From assembly GCA_016204005.1 (NCBI GenBank), contig JACQLS010000034.1, positions 1-34,932 on the forward strand: DNA of 34,932 bases. Direction: 5' to 3'. The stretch comes from Parcubacteria group bacterium. GTDB lineage: Bacteria > Patescibacteriota > Minisyncoccia > Phycocordibacterales > UBA2135. Each line of letters starts with the position of its first letter. Position 1 is the stretch's first letter. The position numbers and the translations under genes are program-made. Positions 25,629-33,948 of the stretch are shown in pieces. The notes under the pieces are model-generated. The model saw nothing but the letters and a program-made list of their open reading frames with translations, was not told the DNA's origin and ran no database searches.

Positions 25629-26675
25629 ATGAGCGAACGGCCCACTACAACCAACGCCTCTCACGCCCCCGCCTATATAAAGACTCTTCCCGCAGAGTAC
25701 TACCAAGTGCTTCTCGCCGAGGTACAGAGTCGGGGTTTATTCAAACGAACCTACTTTCACTACATCCTCGCGGGAGGCGTGGGGATGCTTGGTATGGGGC
25801 TCTCCTTGTACGCGCTTTCATTAACCGACAGCGCCCTTTTCCAAACACTCAATGCCTTCGCGTTTGCATTCTTTTCCGTGCAGGTCGGTATGCTTGGGCA
25901 CGACCTTTCTCATGAGGAAGTCTTTGAATCCAGGGAGCGAAATCGTTTCTGGGGGATGCTGGCGTGGGGACTCTTGGGTGGGTTGAGCGAAAGCAGGTGG
26001 TTCCATAAACACAACGCGCACCATAAAAATCCGAACCACATTGGCCATGACCCCGATCTTGAGATCCCGTTTGTTTTTTCCGACATTCAGGCGGTGCTAC
26101 GATCTCCCTTCTATAAACAGTGGGTATTCCCCTATCAACACGTCCTGTTTTGGTCCGCACTCTTCTTTGTGTATCCCTACAACATTGCCTACAGCATGAA
26201 GCACATCCTTGACAACATCACCATGCGAACCGTTGTCGAACTCGTTCTTATGGCCGTGCACTTTGTAATAACGATAGGGCTTCCCGTATACTTTTTACCG
26301 CTTCCCGTTGCCATGCTCTTTCTCGGCATAACATTCCTCGTAATCGGCGCGTATCTCGGTATGGTCTTTGCACCAAACCATAAAGGAGAATGGATGCTTG
26401 AAGAGAATGAACCCTTCAACTGGACGCACCAGGTAACCCTTACGCGCAACTTGTATCCCTCGCGGCTAGCATCGTACCTGTTCGGGGGACTAAATTTTCA
26501 AATCGAACATCACCTTTTTCCAAATATGCCCCGATTTAATTATCGAAAGGCTCAACCGATAGTGGAGAAGTTCTGTAAACAATATGGACTTCGATATCAT
26601 CAGACAACGTGGGTCGGGTCTATGCGAGAGATACACCAGTCGCTCAAAGAAGAAGCGTCGAGGTGGCGCGCTTAA
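25629..26675 (+). CDS. Membrane fatty acid desaturase
   Basis: Three His boxes: HDLSHEE, HKHNAHHKNPN, QIEHHLFPNMPR. Confidence 0.94.
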   Translation: MSERPTTTNASHAPAYIKTLPAEYYQVLLAEVQSRGLFKRTYFHYILAGGVGMLGMGLSLYALSLTDSALFQTLNAFAFAFFSVQVGMLGHDLSHEEVFESRERNRFWGMLAWGLLGGLSESRWFHKHNAHHKNPNHIGHDPDLEIPFVFSDIQAVLRSPFYKQWVFPYQHVLFWSALFFVYPYNIAYSMKHILDNITMRTVVELVLMAVHFVITIGLPVYFLPLPVAMLFLGITFLVIGAYLGMVFAPNHKGEWMLEENEPFNWTHQVTLTRNLYPSRLASYLFGGLNFQIEHHLFPNMPRFNYRKAQPIVEKFCKQYGLRYHQTTWVGSMREIHQSLKEEASRWRA

Positions 26676-26780
26676 TAGGGTTAGCCTTTCTTCGGGCCTC
26701 CCCAGGTCCAAAATGAGTTGTCCTTTGGACGTGAGGGGGGCTCTATGGTAAGAAGGGCGGCAAAATCGCTCCCTTGCCAC

Positions 26781-27248
26781 TTACTCCTGGTCAGTTACAT
26801 GCTTTTTGAGCAACCTTCCGCGCGTTGTCTTTATGCTGTAATAGAGCGCGATAAGAAACAAAAGTGCGAGTACGTGGTTTTCTAGAAACAAGAAGCTTTG
26901 CTGCCAGTCGTCTGTAGCGGGAAGATGCGAAACCAGGAGTGCTTGGTATTCGAAAAACGCAACGGCTCCAGCTGAAATAATCGTATTCAGGACCATCGTC
27001 CACCGCTGAGCAGGATTCGCAATACCCGCCGCAATGACAAGCACCGCAACCACTGTGGCCGGGTATATGATCGTTTCAGTGAGGAGGCGTGTAAAAAGAG
27101 GAAGGGACAACAGCACGGCAATACTTCCAATCAAAAATATCGTGCGCACGTTGTCTCCGTAGTAATGAACTAACCCTTTCCTTTTATGCGCATCAAGACT
27201 GAACGCATCGAGATCGATGAGTGACATAGAGTATACATAGTATAGCAA
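26781..27248 (-). CDS. Integral membrane hypothetical protein
   Basis: Four predicted TM segments. Confidence 0.65.
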   Translation of the reverse strand: MLYYVYSMSLIDLDAFSLDAHKRKGLVHYYGDNVRTIFLIGSIAVLLSLPLFTRLLTETIIYPATVVAVLVIAAGIANPAQRWTMVLNTIISAGAVAFFEYQALLVSHLPATDDWQQSFLFLENHVLALLFLIALYYSIKTTRGRLLKKHVTDQE

Positions 27249-27367
27249 CGTATCGCCGTAAGAAAAGAGGATAACTCAATTTGCTGACCCACTCGGTCTC
27301 GTATTTTAGAGATTAATCGCGATTGTCCCCGTTTTTTCTTTCGTTTAATGTGCCTTTTAATACCGCG

Positions 27368-27934
27368 TTATTTAGCAATACGCACGCTGTCTCTCACTGA
27401 TACAAAATCCTGCACGATCGGCGCGCCTATTTCTAAATACGTTACGCTCAAAACATACACCCACTTCGGCTGTGCAAGGGCAATTGTGGTGCCCAGATAC
27501 AAGCCAGACCACCGAAATGAAAGCGCCGGTAGACCGCTCACGGTCGTTGACGAAAGTCTCCCCTCCCCGAGTTTAAAGTTTGATGCGCTTGTATTGCGTA
27601 TCCACCCTTCCGTTGTCTGTTTATCAAGATCGTTCTGGTAGAGCTCAATAGTAATTGCCGGCGGACCTTCACCGTTTACGGGTAAGGGCAGATTATCTTT
27701 GTGAATCAAGGTAATGACGTGATGCTTCCGCATCGCGCTCCCTGGAGCATCGAGTTCACTAAGCACATACGCCCCGGGGTATGAAAAGGAAATGCCATAT
27801 GTCGCATTTGTATACTGTTTGCTTCCAGCAAGACCTTCGCCACCTTCCCGTTGAACAGCACGCTCATTCACCAGGAAAACACCTCCGATGAGAAGTACGA
27901 CGACTACGACAATGTATACTGCAAGTTTAGGCAT
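27368..27934 (-). CDS. Secreted/membrane-anchored hypothetical protein
   Basis: N-terminal TM VYIVVVVVLLIGGVFLV, YGISFSYPGAYVLSEL... PsbP-like surface domain pattern. Confidence 0.7.
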   Translation of the reverse strand: MPKLAVYIVVVVVLLIGGVFLVNERAVQREGGEGLAGSKQYTNATYGISFSYPGAYVLSELDAPGSAMRKHHVITLIHKDNLPLPVNGEGPPAITIELYQNDLDKQTTEGWIRNTSASNFKLGEGRLSSTTVSGLPALSFRWSGLYLGTTIALAQPKWVYVLSVTYLEIGAPIVQDFVSVRDSVRIAK

Positions 27935-28035
27935 AGATATTAATGCTCCTCGGAATCCCCATATAGGCTCGATATCTAGTCGAGGCTGGCGAGCCTATCT
28001 TAAGGTTACTGCGTGCCAGAGTTGACCTCTGGGTT

Positions 28036-28572
28036 TTATAAAGCTACAAAAACGTGCCCCTCCTTTTCAACAACATCTTTGAGAGATATGTCATAAAACT
28101 TAACACTTTTGCCATTATCAAACGTGATGAAATATGGTTTACACAGAGGTCCTTGATCTTGCCTACCAGTCATTACTGCTTTGTGTTTTTCCGCAAACAC
28201 CTTGAGCCCTTTGCCAATAACTATTCCGCAATGCTCGAGACCGGATTTATAAGGATGTCCTGGCTTCGGCGGCATCAACTCAATCAGAGCAACGCTGAAA
28301 CCACCGGGGAGTGGCAGAGACTCACGCAGTAGCAATTTGGAAATTGGTCGGCCATTGTGTTCATTTTCAACATAGGAAACACAAAACTTTTTTATTTCTT
28401 CTCGTAACCTCTCGTACTCCTCTACGGTCTCCGTCCTGACACCAAGGTGGCTCATTAAGTAGCCCGAAACATCAACACCTAGCCCCTTAAGCCTTGCGAG
28501 AATATCTGCGAAAAAAGATTCGTAATCTCCTATTAGTCCTTTAATTTCCATGCTACGGGTATTGGATTTCAT
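28036..28572 (-). CDS. YecM-like VOC-superfamily protein
   Basis: HPYKSGLEHCGIVIGKGLKVFAEKH...ITFDNGKSVKFYDISLKDVVEKEG. Confidence 0.75.
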   Translation of the reverse strand: MKSNTRSMEIKGLIGDYESFFADILARLKGLGVDVSGYLMSHLGVRTETVEEYERLREEIKKFCVSYVENEHNGRPISKLLLRESLPLPGGFSVALIELMPPKPGHPYKSGLEHCGIVIGKGLKVFAEKHKAVMTGRQDQGPLCKPYFITFDNGKSVKFYDISLKDVVEKEGHVFVAL

Positions 28573-28611
28573 TAGAACCTCAATAGTACAACAAAAGTAC
28601 GCTGTCTCGAT

Positions 28612-28923
28612 TTAGCGACTCCTCTTGCCACCCTCAAAACTGCCTGGTAGCCGACGTCCTTTATCAAAGATGTCCTCTCCGCTCGGCGGGCTTTCCTTTC
28701 TTGGCGCGCAACGAGAATGGTAAAAACTAAATGTTCGTGCGGCTTTCTTTTCTTTTTGCGACATTTCTTCAGAACCCTTGGGAGAGTGGGTTTCTTTTAG
28801 AGCGGCTTCCCCACTGAGTATTGTCTCGCCACAAGCCACACAGCGTTCCGGCTTTTCTACGATAACTCTCGCGAGGGGTAGTTTCTCAAAGTCGTTGTTA
28901 ATTGCATCAAAATGTTCTTTCAT
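28612..28923 (-). CDS. Hypothetical protein with CVACG zinc-binding-like motif (longer ORF to 29079 runs into the tRNA)
   Basis: MKEHFDAINNDFEKLPLARVIVEKPERCVACGETILSGEAAL...FYHSRC. Confidence 0.65.
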   Translation of the reverse strand: MKEHFDAINNDFEKLPLARVIVEKPERCVACGETILSGEAALKETHSPKGSEEMSQKEKKAARTFSFYHSRCAPRKESPPSGEDIFDKGRRLPGSFEGGKRSR

Positions 28924-28970
28924 ATTGAAATCATAACATAGTGACGAAAATCTTGAGCATCTTTGCGTAT

Positions 28971-29041
28971 CTGCGGAGCTTGGATTCGAACCAAGATGAC
29001 GACTTTCAGAGAGTCGCATCCTACCATTAGATGACTCCGCA
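28971..29041 (-). tRNA. tRNA-Gln (anticodon CTG), CCA not encoded
   Basis: Full cloverleaf: TGCGGAG / CTCCGCA acceptor, anticodon arm CGACT-CTCTGAA-AGTCG, T arm CTTGG-TTCGAAT-CCAAG, discriminator G. Confidence 0.95.
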
Positions 29042-29160
29042 AAGAAAAAGCGCTTACGCGCATCTTGAGAATACTCCAAAAAGACTCATCATTCAAGCTG
29101 TGTTGCTCCACGACAAGTACCGTGATATAAAGGCATGAGGTTTCGCTGGTCGACTCCACA

Positions 29161-29415
29161 ATGAGCGGAAAAATCGTTGGCAAGGTTACTGTCGTGCTTG
29201 ATGGAAAGACCTACGAGAACGATATGGGAGACTGGGAACAGTGCCTCTTCGACCTCCGCCGTGCGGCGCGCAATGGCAAAAATGTCGGGGATGCACTGTT
29301 GTGGCTTGCCTTTGCCGGAAGTGAGCTGGCACGGCACGCACCGGGGGCGATTTCTCTTCAGAGTATTGGTTGGGAGAGACCCGCAGAAGAGGTGCTCGGT
29401 CCACACTTTTCATGA
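29161..29415 (+). CDS. Hypothetical small protein (84 aa)
   Basis: ORF with downstream terminator. Confidence 0.6.
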   Translation: MSGKIVGKVTVVLDGKTYENDMGDWEQCLFDLRRAARNGKNVGDALLWLAFAGSELARHAPGAISLQSIGWERPAEEVLGPHFS

Positions 29416-29421
29416 CACTAC

Positions 29422-29439
29422 ACGCCTCACTTGAGGCGT
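29422..29439 (+). terminator. Rho-independent terminator
   Basis: ACGCCTCacttGAGGCGT TTTTAA. Confidence 0.8.
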
Positions 29440-29503
29440 TTTTAATTTCCTCAAAGAAACCGAGCAAGCAAAAACCCGTCGAATGACGGGTTCAACAAAA
29501 ACA

Positions 29504-29680
29504 TTAGGATGTCTTCTTCTCCCCCTTCCGAGGCGGAGAGAGGAGAATGATAAAAACGGCGGCAACAGGCCAAAAGATGATTGCCAAAAGCTTAAGATGC
29601 GGCGGAATTGTGTCCCAATACCCCCAAGCAATCCAAAGTCCAACAATGAGCCAAGCAAACACGATAGCGAGCCAAAGCAT
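29504..29680 (-). CDS. Small two-TM membrane protein (58 aa), absent from the supplied ORF list
   Basis: MLWLAIVFAWLIVGLWIAWGYWDTIPPHLKLLAIIFWPVAAVFIILLSPPRKGEKKTS*, preceded by GGAGTACGCAC-ATG and followed by hairpin AACCCGTCgaatGACGGGTT. Confidence 0.7.
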   Translation of the reverse strand: MLWLAIVFAWLIVGLWIAWGYWDTIPPHLKLLAIIFWPVAAVFIILLSPPRKGEKKTS

Positions 29681-29766
29681 GTGCGTACTCCCCGTGGTTT
29701 CGCCTGCACTACATACCTTTTAGCATACTTATCTCTGCCTGTCTAGTCCCCGGTATAAATTAAAAA

Positions 29767-29791
29767 CGCCGATTCCCGAGGGAATACGGCG
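29767..29791 (-). terminator. Terminator of the vWA gene
   Basis: CGCCGATTCCCgagGGAATACGGCG; TTTTTAATTTA on minus-strand 3' side. Confidence 0.8.
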
Positions 29792-29800
29792 CTTGCTTTC

Positions 29801-30619
29801 TCACTTCATCAAAAGGTGCAGTTTGACTTCCGGCCGCGCGAGCCACTGGGGGTATTCACCCATAAGGCGCGCGAAGAGCTCTTCGTCGGAGATGTCATCG
29901 GGCGACGGCGACTCAATGGCGAAGAAGTTCGCATTGTCGACGAACCGCCCGCGCACTCGTTCATCCAAGGAATTCAAGAAACGGAACTGTGACGGACACT
30001 CGACAGGAACCTCCTTCGGCCTGCCCCAAAGTCCCTTTCCGGTCGTCGTCTGCCCAGGCACATAGTCCGCGCCCAGAGCAACGAACTGCCAGAAGATCGG
30101 CTCGTGCGAGGTCGCACGAATCTGTTCAACAGTTTCCGATTCGTCGTACGTCTCACCGTCTGTGACAAACACAACATAGATCGGTGGGCCGCCGTCGGTG
30201 TGCGGAGCACGCCGAGGGCCATCGCTGCCGAAATAGTGCCGCCGTACCGCCCTGATTGCCTGGGCGTACATGGTTCCACCCTCAAGGTCATTCACCTTAA
30301 TGTGCCGCGCAACAAACCCATTGTGGTCGCTTGTCGATACCTCACCAATGTCATGCGCGTTAACGCCGAAGGTGAAGACGTCGACAGCGCCATTGTCATC
30401 GAAACGATGACCGAGCGGCAAAAGACGATCGACGAGACCTTGGATCAATCCTCGCTGATAGAGGCGCTCCATCGAACGGCTGATGTCGAGCACGAGCGCG
30501 ACGCGCGCAACGTGACCGACGAGGCCGTGCCGCTCCAAATGCGGATCGAGCTTCTGAACAAGCCTAAACATTGCGGGATCCTTTTCCGCAAGCACCCTAT
30601 CCTTCTCTGCGAGATTCAT
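29801..30619 (-). CDS. TerF-type von Willebrand factor A domain protein (MNLAEKD start preferred)
   Basis: VARVALVLDISRSMERLYQRGLIQGLVDRLLPLGHRFDDNGAVDVFTFG with DxSxS MIDAS, GGTMYAQAI, FVTDGETYDE. Confidence 0.9.
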   Translation of the reverse strand: MNLAEKDRVLAEKDPAMFRLVQKLDPHLERHGLVGHVARVALVLDISRSMERLYQRGLIQGLVDRLLPLGHRFDDNGAVDVFTFGVNAHDIGEVSTSDHNGFVARHIKVNDLEGGTMYAQAIRAVRRHYFGSDGPRRAPHTDGGPPIYVVFVTDGETYDESETVEQIRATSHEPIFWQFVALGADYVPGQTTTGKGLWGRPKEVPVECPSQFRFLNSLDERVRGRFVDNANFFAIESPSPDDISDEELFARLMGEYPQWLARPEVKLHLLMK

Positions 30620-30699
30620 TTCTGCTCCTTCTCTGGGGGTTGGGGGGTGTGGTGGGGAACGGCCGCATGGCGGTTCCCCTTCCACTTCTTGGTGCCGCC

Positions 30700-31308
30700 T
30701 TAGGCGGCCGGCCGAACAAGGCGAATGAAATTCTCGGTGGTCATGTCCTTGGTGCCGCCGAAGAATGCCGTCGCACTCGAGTTCACGAGCCGAGCACCAG
30801 ACGGATCACGATTGTCGACGGTCGCGATAACGCAGACGTTCTCCTTGGACGCAAGGCCGACGGCCTCGGCGAGCGAGAGCTTCACGTCGTGCGCATTGCC
30901 ATTCTCGTCGGCGACATTGAGCGCCACGTTGCTTTGGCGGAACCGAGCACCTTCGCCCTTCTTGACCGCGCCGTAGTCCCACGCAACGATGTGCACTTCG
31001 TCCCACGGCGTGAGGCTGCCGATCTTGATCCACTCTTCGTTCTTGCCGCCGGCACCCTTGGTGTCACCGACACCGGCATCGCCTGACCGCAAGATATACG
31101 GAAACTTGTCCAAGCTCTGCGTGATCCCTTGGCCGTCATCGGCCTTGCCGGGGTCATTGCCGAAGTAGATGATCTTCGGTGCCCCGCCGCCCTTGGGGAT
31201 AGCGACGGCGGCGATATCGAGGTCGACGCCGGCAAGCCAGGTCATGGTCGCCTGCAGGGTCCGGAACGGCTTGACGGGCGCAGTCGCGCCCTTTTCGGCG
31301 AGGTTCAT
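30700..31308 (-). CDS. terD: TerD family protein
   Basis: WLAGVDLDIAAVAIPKGGG...IIYFGN...DDGQGITQSLDKFP...WDEVHIVAWDYG...VALNVADENG; characteristic TerD layout. Confidence 0.88.
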   Translation of the reverse strand: MNLAEKGATAPVKPFRTLQATMTWLAGVDLDIAAVAIPKGGGAPKIIYFGNDPGKADDGQGITQSLDKFPYILRSGDAGVGDTKGAGGKNEEWIKIGSLTPWDEVHIVAWDYGAVKKGEGARFRQSNVALNVADENGNAHDVKLSLAEAVGLASKENVCVIATVDNRDPSGARLVNSSATAFFGGTKDMTTENFIRLVRPAA

Positions 31309-31449
31309 TGGTGTGCCTCTGGGTTGTGGTTGTCAGACAACATCTCGGCCCGCCTCTGACGGGGCAGGGCCGTGTTGCCACAAACACGCTAGCATTTATA
31401 TAGCATCGTGTCAACCCGTAGTGTCCCCCTGTTTTTAAACAATTAAAAA

Positions 31450-31478
31450 CCCGCCAGTCGCACGAAGCGACCGACGGG
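31450..31478 (-). terminator. Terminator of terC
   Basis: CCCGCCAGTCGCacgaaGCGACCGACGGG; TTTTTAATT on minus-strand 3' side. Confidence 0.8.
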
Positions 31479-31492
31479 GTATATCACCTGTA

Positions 31493-32506
31493 TTAGGCCT
31501 TCGCTTCTTCGCCCTCTCTTTCAGGGAAGACAAGCGAGGCGAGAATGCCAGTCACGAGCAACGTTCCAACCACCGCGAGGCTTACGCCCGCGGAGATGTG
31601 CTCGAAACCGATGAGCCCGAGTAGAGGCTTGCCGGTAAGCGGCATAGATGCCAGATCGAAGAGCGGGACCAGCATCTTGAAGCCGATGAAGACCAGGATG
31701 GCGATCACGGCCTTTTCGAGGTGGCAGAGAAGCTTCTTCGCGGCCGCCAAGAGGAAGTACATTGATCGGAGCCCCAGGACCGCGAAGATGTTCGAGGTGT
31801 AGACCAGGAACGGGTCCTGCGTCACCGCGATGACCGCGGGAACAGAGTCGAACGCGAACATCACGTCCGAGAACTCGATGCAGACGAGGCAGAGGAGAAG
31901 CGGTGTCGCGTAGAGCATCCCGTTCTGCTTCGTGAAGAAGTTGTGCCCCACGAGTCGCGGCCAAACCGGAATGAAGCGCTTTACGCCACGGACCGACCAA
32001 TGGTCCGAGTAATCCTCAATCTCGTCGTCTCCTCCGCCCATACCGGTCCACATCTTCCACGCTGACCAGAGGACGAAGACGCCAAAGGCGATGAGCACCC
32101 ATTCACCGAGGAAGAGGAGCGAGGTGCCGGCGCCGATGAAGAGGAACCGCAACACGATCGCGCCGAGAATGCCGTAGTAGAGAATGCGATGCTGCAAGCC
32201 GAGCGCAATGCCAAAGCTCGCGAAGATTGCCATGAAGACGAAGAGGTTGTCGACGGCAAGCGACTGTTCAAGGAGATACCCTGCCATAAAGAGGAAGGCG
32301 TCATCCCCCCCGCGCGTTTCGAGGATGTGCCACGCGAAGAGGAGCGAAACGCCCCACCACACGACACTCCACATGGCGGCATTCGCCAGCGTAATCGGCT
32401 TGTCGCCGCGGTGGGCATACAAGTCGATAAGCAGCATGCCAATAACGGCAAACCCAAAGAGGGTGACGGTAAAGAGGCTATACCCAAAAACGTCCACTCC
32501 AAACAT
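31493..32506 (-). CDS. terC: TerC family integral membrane protein (MFGVDVFGYS start preferred)
   Basis: ETRGGDDAFLFMAGYLLEQSLAVDNLFVFMAIFASFGI; CLVCIEFSDVMFAFDSVPAVIAVTQDPFLVYTSNIFAVLGLRSMYFLL. Confidence 0.96.
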   Translation of the reverse strand: MFGVDVFGYSLFTVTLFGFAVIGMLLIDLYAHRGDKPITLANAAMWSVVWWGVSLLFAWHILETRGGDDAFLFMAGYLLEQSLAVDNLFVFMAIFASFGIALGLQHRILYYGILGAIVLRFLFIGAGTSLLFLGEWVLIAFGVFVLWSAWKMWTGMGGGDDEIEDYSDHWSVRGVKRFIPVWPRLVGHNFFTKQNGMLYATPLLLCLVCIEFSDVMFAFDSVPAVIAVTQDPFLVYTSNIFAVLGLRSMYFLLAAAKKLLCHLEKAVIAILVFIGFKMLVPLFDLASMPLTGKPLLGLIGFEHISAGVSLAVVGTLLVTGILASLVFPEREGEEAKA

Positions 32507-32553
32507 CGAGGACACCCCTTGTGCTGTTGTCCCATGGACCTGCGTCCAAAGAT

Positions 32554-32582
32554 TGTATAACATAAGTGAATAAAAAAGTCAA
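32554..32582 (-). promoter_or_regulatory. terC promoter
   Basis: TTGACT-N17-TATACA. Confidence 0.75.
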
Positions 32583-32673
32583 ATATAAAGCCGCTCTTGT
32601 ACTGCATTGTATCTTTACCGGAAGAAAATGGGAACGGTTATCGTCTTATTTCCTCCCACCTGTATACGTAAAA

Positions 32674-32694
32674 GCCGCCCCCATAGGAAGCGGC
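32674..32694 (-). terminator. Terminator of the 32708-33103 gene
   Basis: GCCGCccccataggaaGCGGC; CTTTTAC on minus-strand 3' side. Confidence 0.65.
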
Positions 32695-32707
32695 GTTGAG
32701 GGCGATG

Positions 32708-33103
32708 CTAACAGCTATCGCCCTTCTTTTCCCACAAGCTTGTCGCATTGGGGAACCAACTCATGAAGGGAACACGCCAGCCGTAGGACTTGATGCAGAT
32801 GGCGGTCTCCGTACGCGCATACTGCTTTGCCTTGGCATTCAGATCCTGGCTGTCCCACTTGAGATAAAAGAAGAACGGGAACACGTAGACTGCATCGTCG
32901 TTCCGATACACATACACCTTCTTGGTGTCGGCTCGCACGGTTTCGATACGAAATTGGTCATTGGTAGTGCCGGTCGCGATCTTGTTCGAAGCGTCGATGA
33001 TCTTGACCTCGTCGACCGTCGGCCATGCCCACATCATATAGGGGGCGCCGACGACAAGCGCCAACGCAACCAATAGCCCGATTCCTTTTCCCTTCCACGT
33101 CAT
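32708..33103 (-). CDS. DUF1523-like single-TM protein
   Basis: VDEVKIIDASNK...VYVYRNDDAVYVFPFFFYLKWDSQDLNAKAKQ...CIKSYGWRVPFMSWFPNATSLWE pattern. Confidence 0.65.
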   Translation of the reverse strand: MTWKGKGIGLLVALALVVGAPYMMWAWPTVDEVKIIDASNKIATGTTNDQFRIETVRADTKKVYVYRNDDAVYVFPFFFYLKWDSQDLNAKAKQYARTETAICIKSYGWRVPFMSWFPNATSLWEKKGDSC

Positions 33104-33155
33104 CTGTGTGCGTGCTCCTTCGCTGTCGCTGGTGGTACTCGTGGGTACTTGGGGG

Positions 33156-33184
33156 AGACTACCATGAGACTACTAGTGTGTCAA
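33156..33184 (-). promoter_or_regulatory. Promoter of DUF1523-like gene
   Basis: GGGTTGACA-N17-TAGTCT. Confidence 0.6.
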
Positions 33185-33200
33185 CCCTATATAAAAAGAA

Positions 33201-33229
33201 CGCGCCCAGCCGACTCTTGGCTGGGCGCG
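33201..33229 (-). terminator. Terminator of the TerB-like gene at 33275
   Basis: CGCGCCCAGCCgactcttGGCTGGGCGCG; TTCTTTTTAT on minus-strand 3' side. Confidence 0.85.
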
Positions 33230-33274
33230 CGATACGCGTCGAAGGTACTAAACGTATTGGTGCTGGCGCCGATG

Positions 33275-33718
33275 TTACGCGGCAGCAGCGCGGTTGGTGG
33301 TGACGCCGCGGGCGGCCATGGACGTGCGGAACTTGTCGGGCATGGAGGTCGCCCGGCGAACGATCTGCGTCGCGGCCGCGCGTTCATTCGCGCCGAAGTC
33401 GCTGTTGGCGTCCCAGGCCTGCATGAGGGTCTCCGCTTCGGTCTCGCTGACCTCGCCCGGGGTCGTCTCGTCCTCGAGGACGTAGGCGGTGGTGACGTCG
33501 ACGTAGAGCTGCGCGAAGCCAGTGGTGTCGTGGCCGGCATCGGGCGTGGCGTCGATGTGGTTGTTGATCAGGGTGACGAGCCAGAACTCGTCAGCGCTGA
33601 TCTTGCCGTCCGCGTAGATGTACTGGCGGAGAGCGGTGACCTCGGCGGCGTCGACGACGCCATCAGCGAGGACCATGGCGGCAACGGCAATGGCAGTCAT
33701 TCCGGTGTAGGTCTTCAT
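33275..33718 (-). CDS. Acidic TerB-like helical protein
   Basis: MVLADGVVDAAEVTALRQYIYADGKISADEFWLVTLINN...VSETEAETLMQAWDANSDFGANERAAATQIV. Confidence 0.6.
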   Translation of the reverse strand: MKTYTGMTAIAVAAMVLADGVVDAAEVTALRQYIYADGKISADEFWLVTLINNHIDATPDAGHDTTGFAQLYVDVTTAYVLEDETTPGEVSETEAETLMQAWDANSDFGANERAAATQIVRRATSMPDKFRTSMAARGVTTNRAAAA

Positions 33719-33793
33719 CGGTTGGGTTTCCTTGTCCTGCAGGGTTTGGCGCCCGGAACGTTTCCAGACGGATCCAACATTGGATCAAAAACC

Positions 33794-33821
33794 ATACTAT
33801 CATACCCTGCAAATATGTCAA
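33794..33821 (-). promoter_or_regulatory. Promoter of TerB-like gene
   Basis: TTGACA-N16-TAGTAT. Confidence 0.7.
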
Positions 33822-33892
33822 GCCCCACATACCCGGGTGGCTCTTGTGTGGCGAAGACGCGGGGGTAAAAACACTGAAAATGCAACGAAAAA

Positions 33893-33914
33893 GGCACCCT
33901 GTAGTGGGGGTGCC
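33893..33914 (-). terminator. Terminator of terB
   Basis: GGCACCCtgtagtggGGGTGCC; TTTTTCG on minus-strand 3' side. Confidence 0.8.
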
Positions 33915-33948
33915 CGAAATAAAATGAATATAAGAACGCGAAGTCGGC

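Noticed and set aside
28923-29079. N-terminal extension of the 28612 ORF
   Set aside because: It is translation of the tRNA-Gln gene in antisense register; MKEHFD start at 28923 preferred
30104-31086. + strand ORFs opposite terD/vWA
   Set aside because: Shadow ORFs; the minus-strand frames carry MIDAS and TerD motifs
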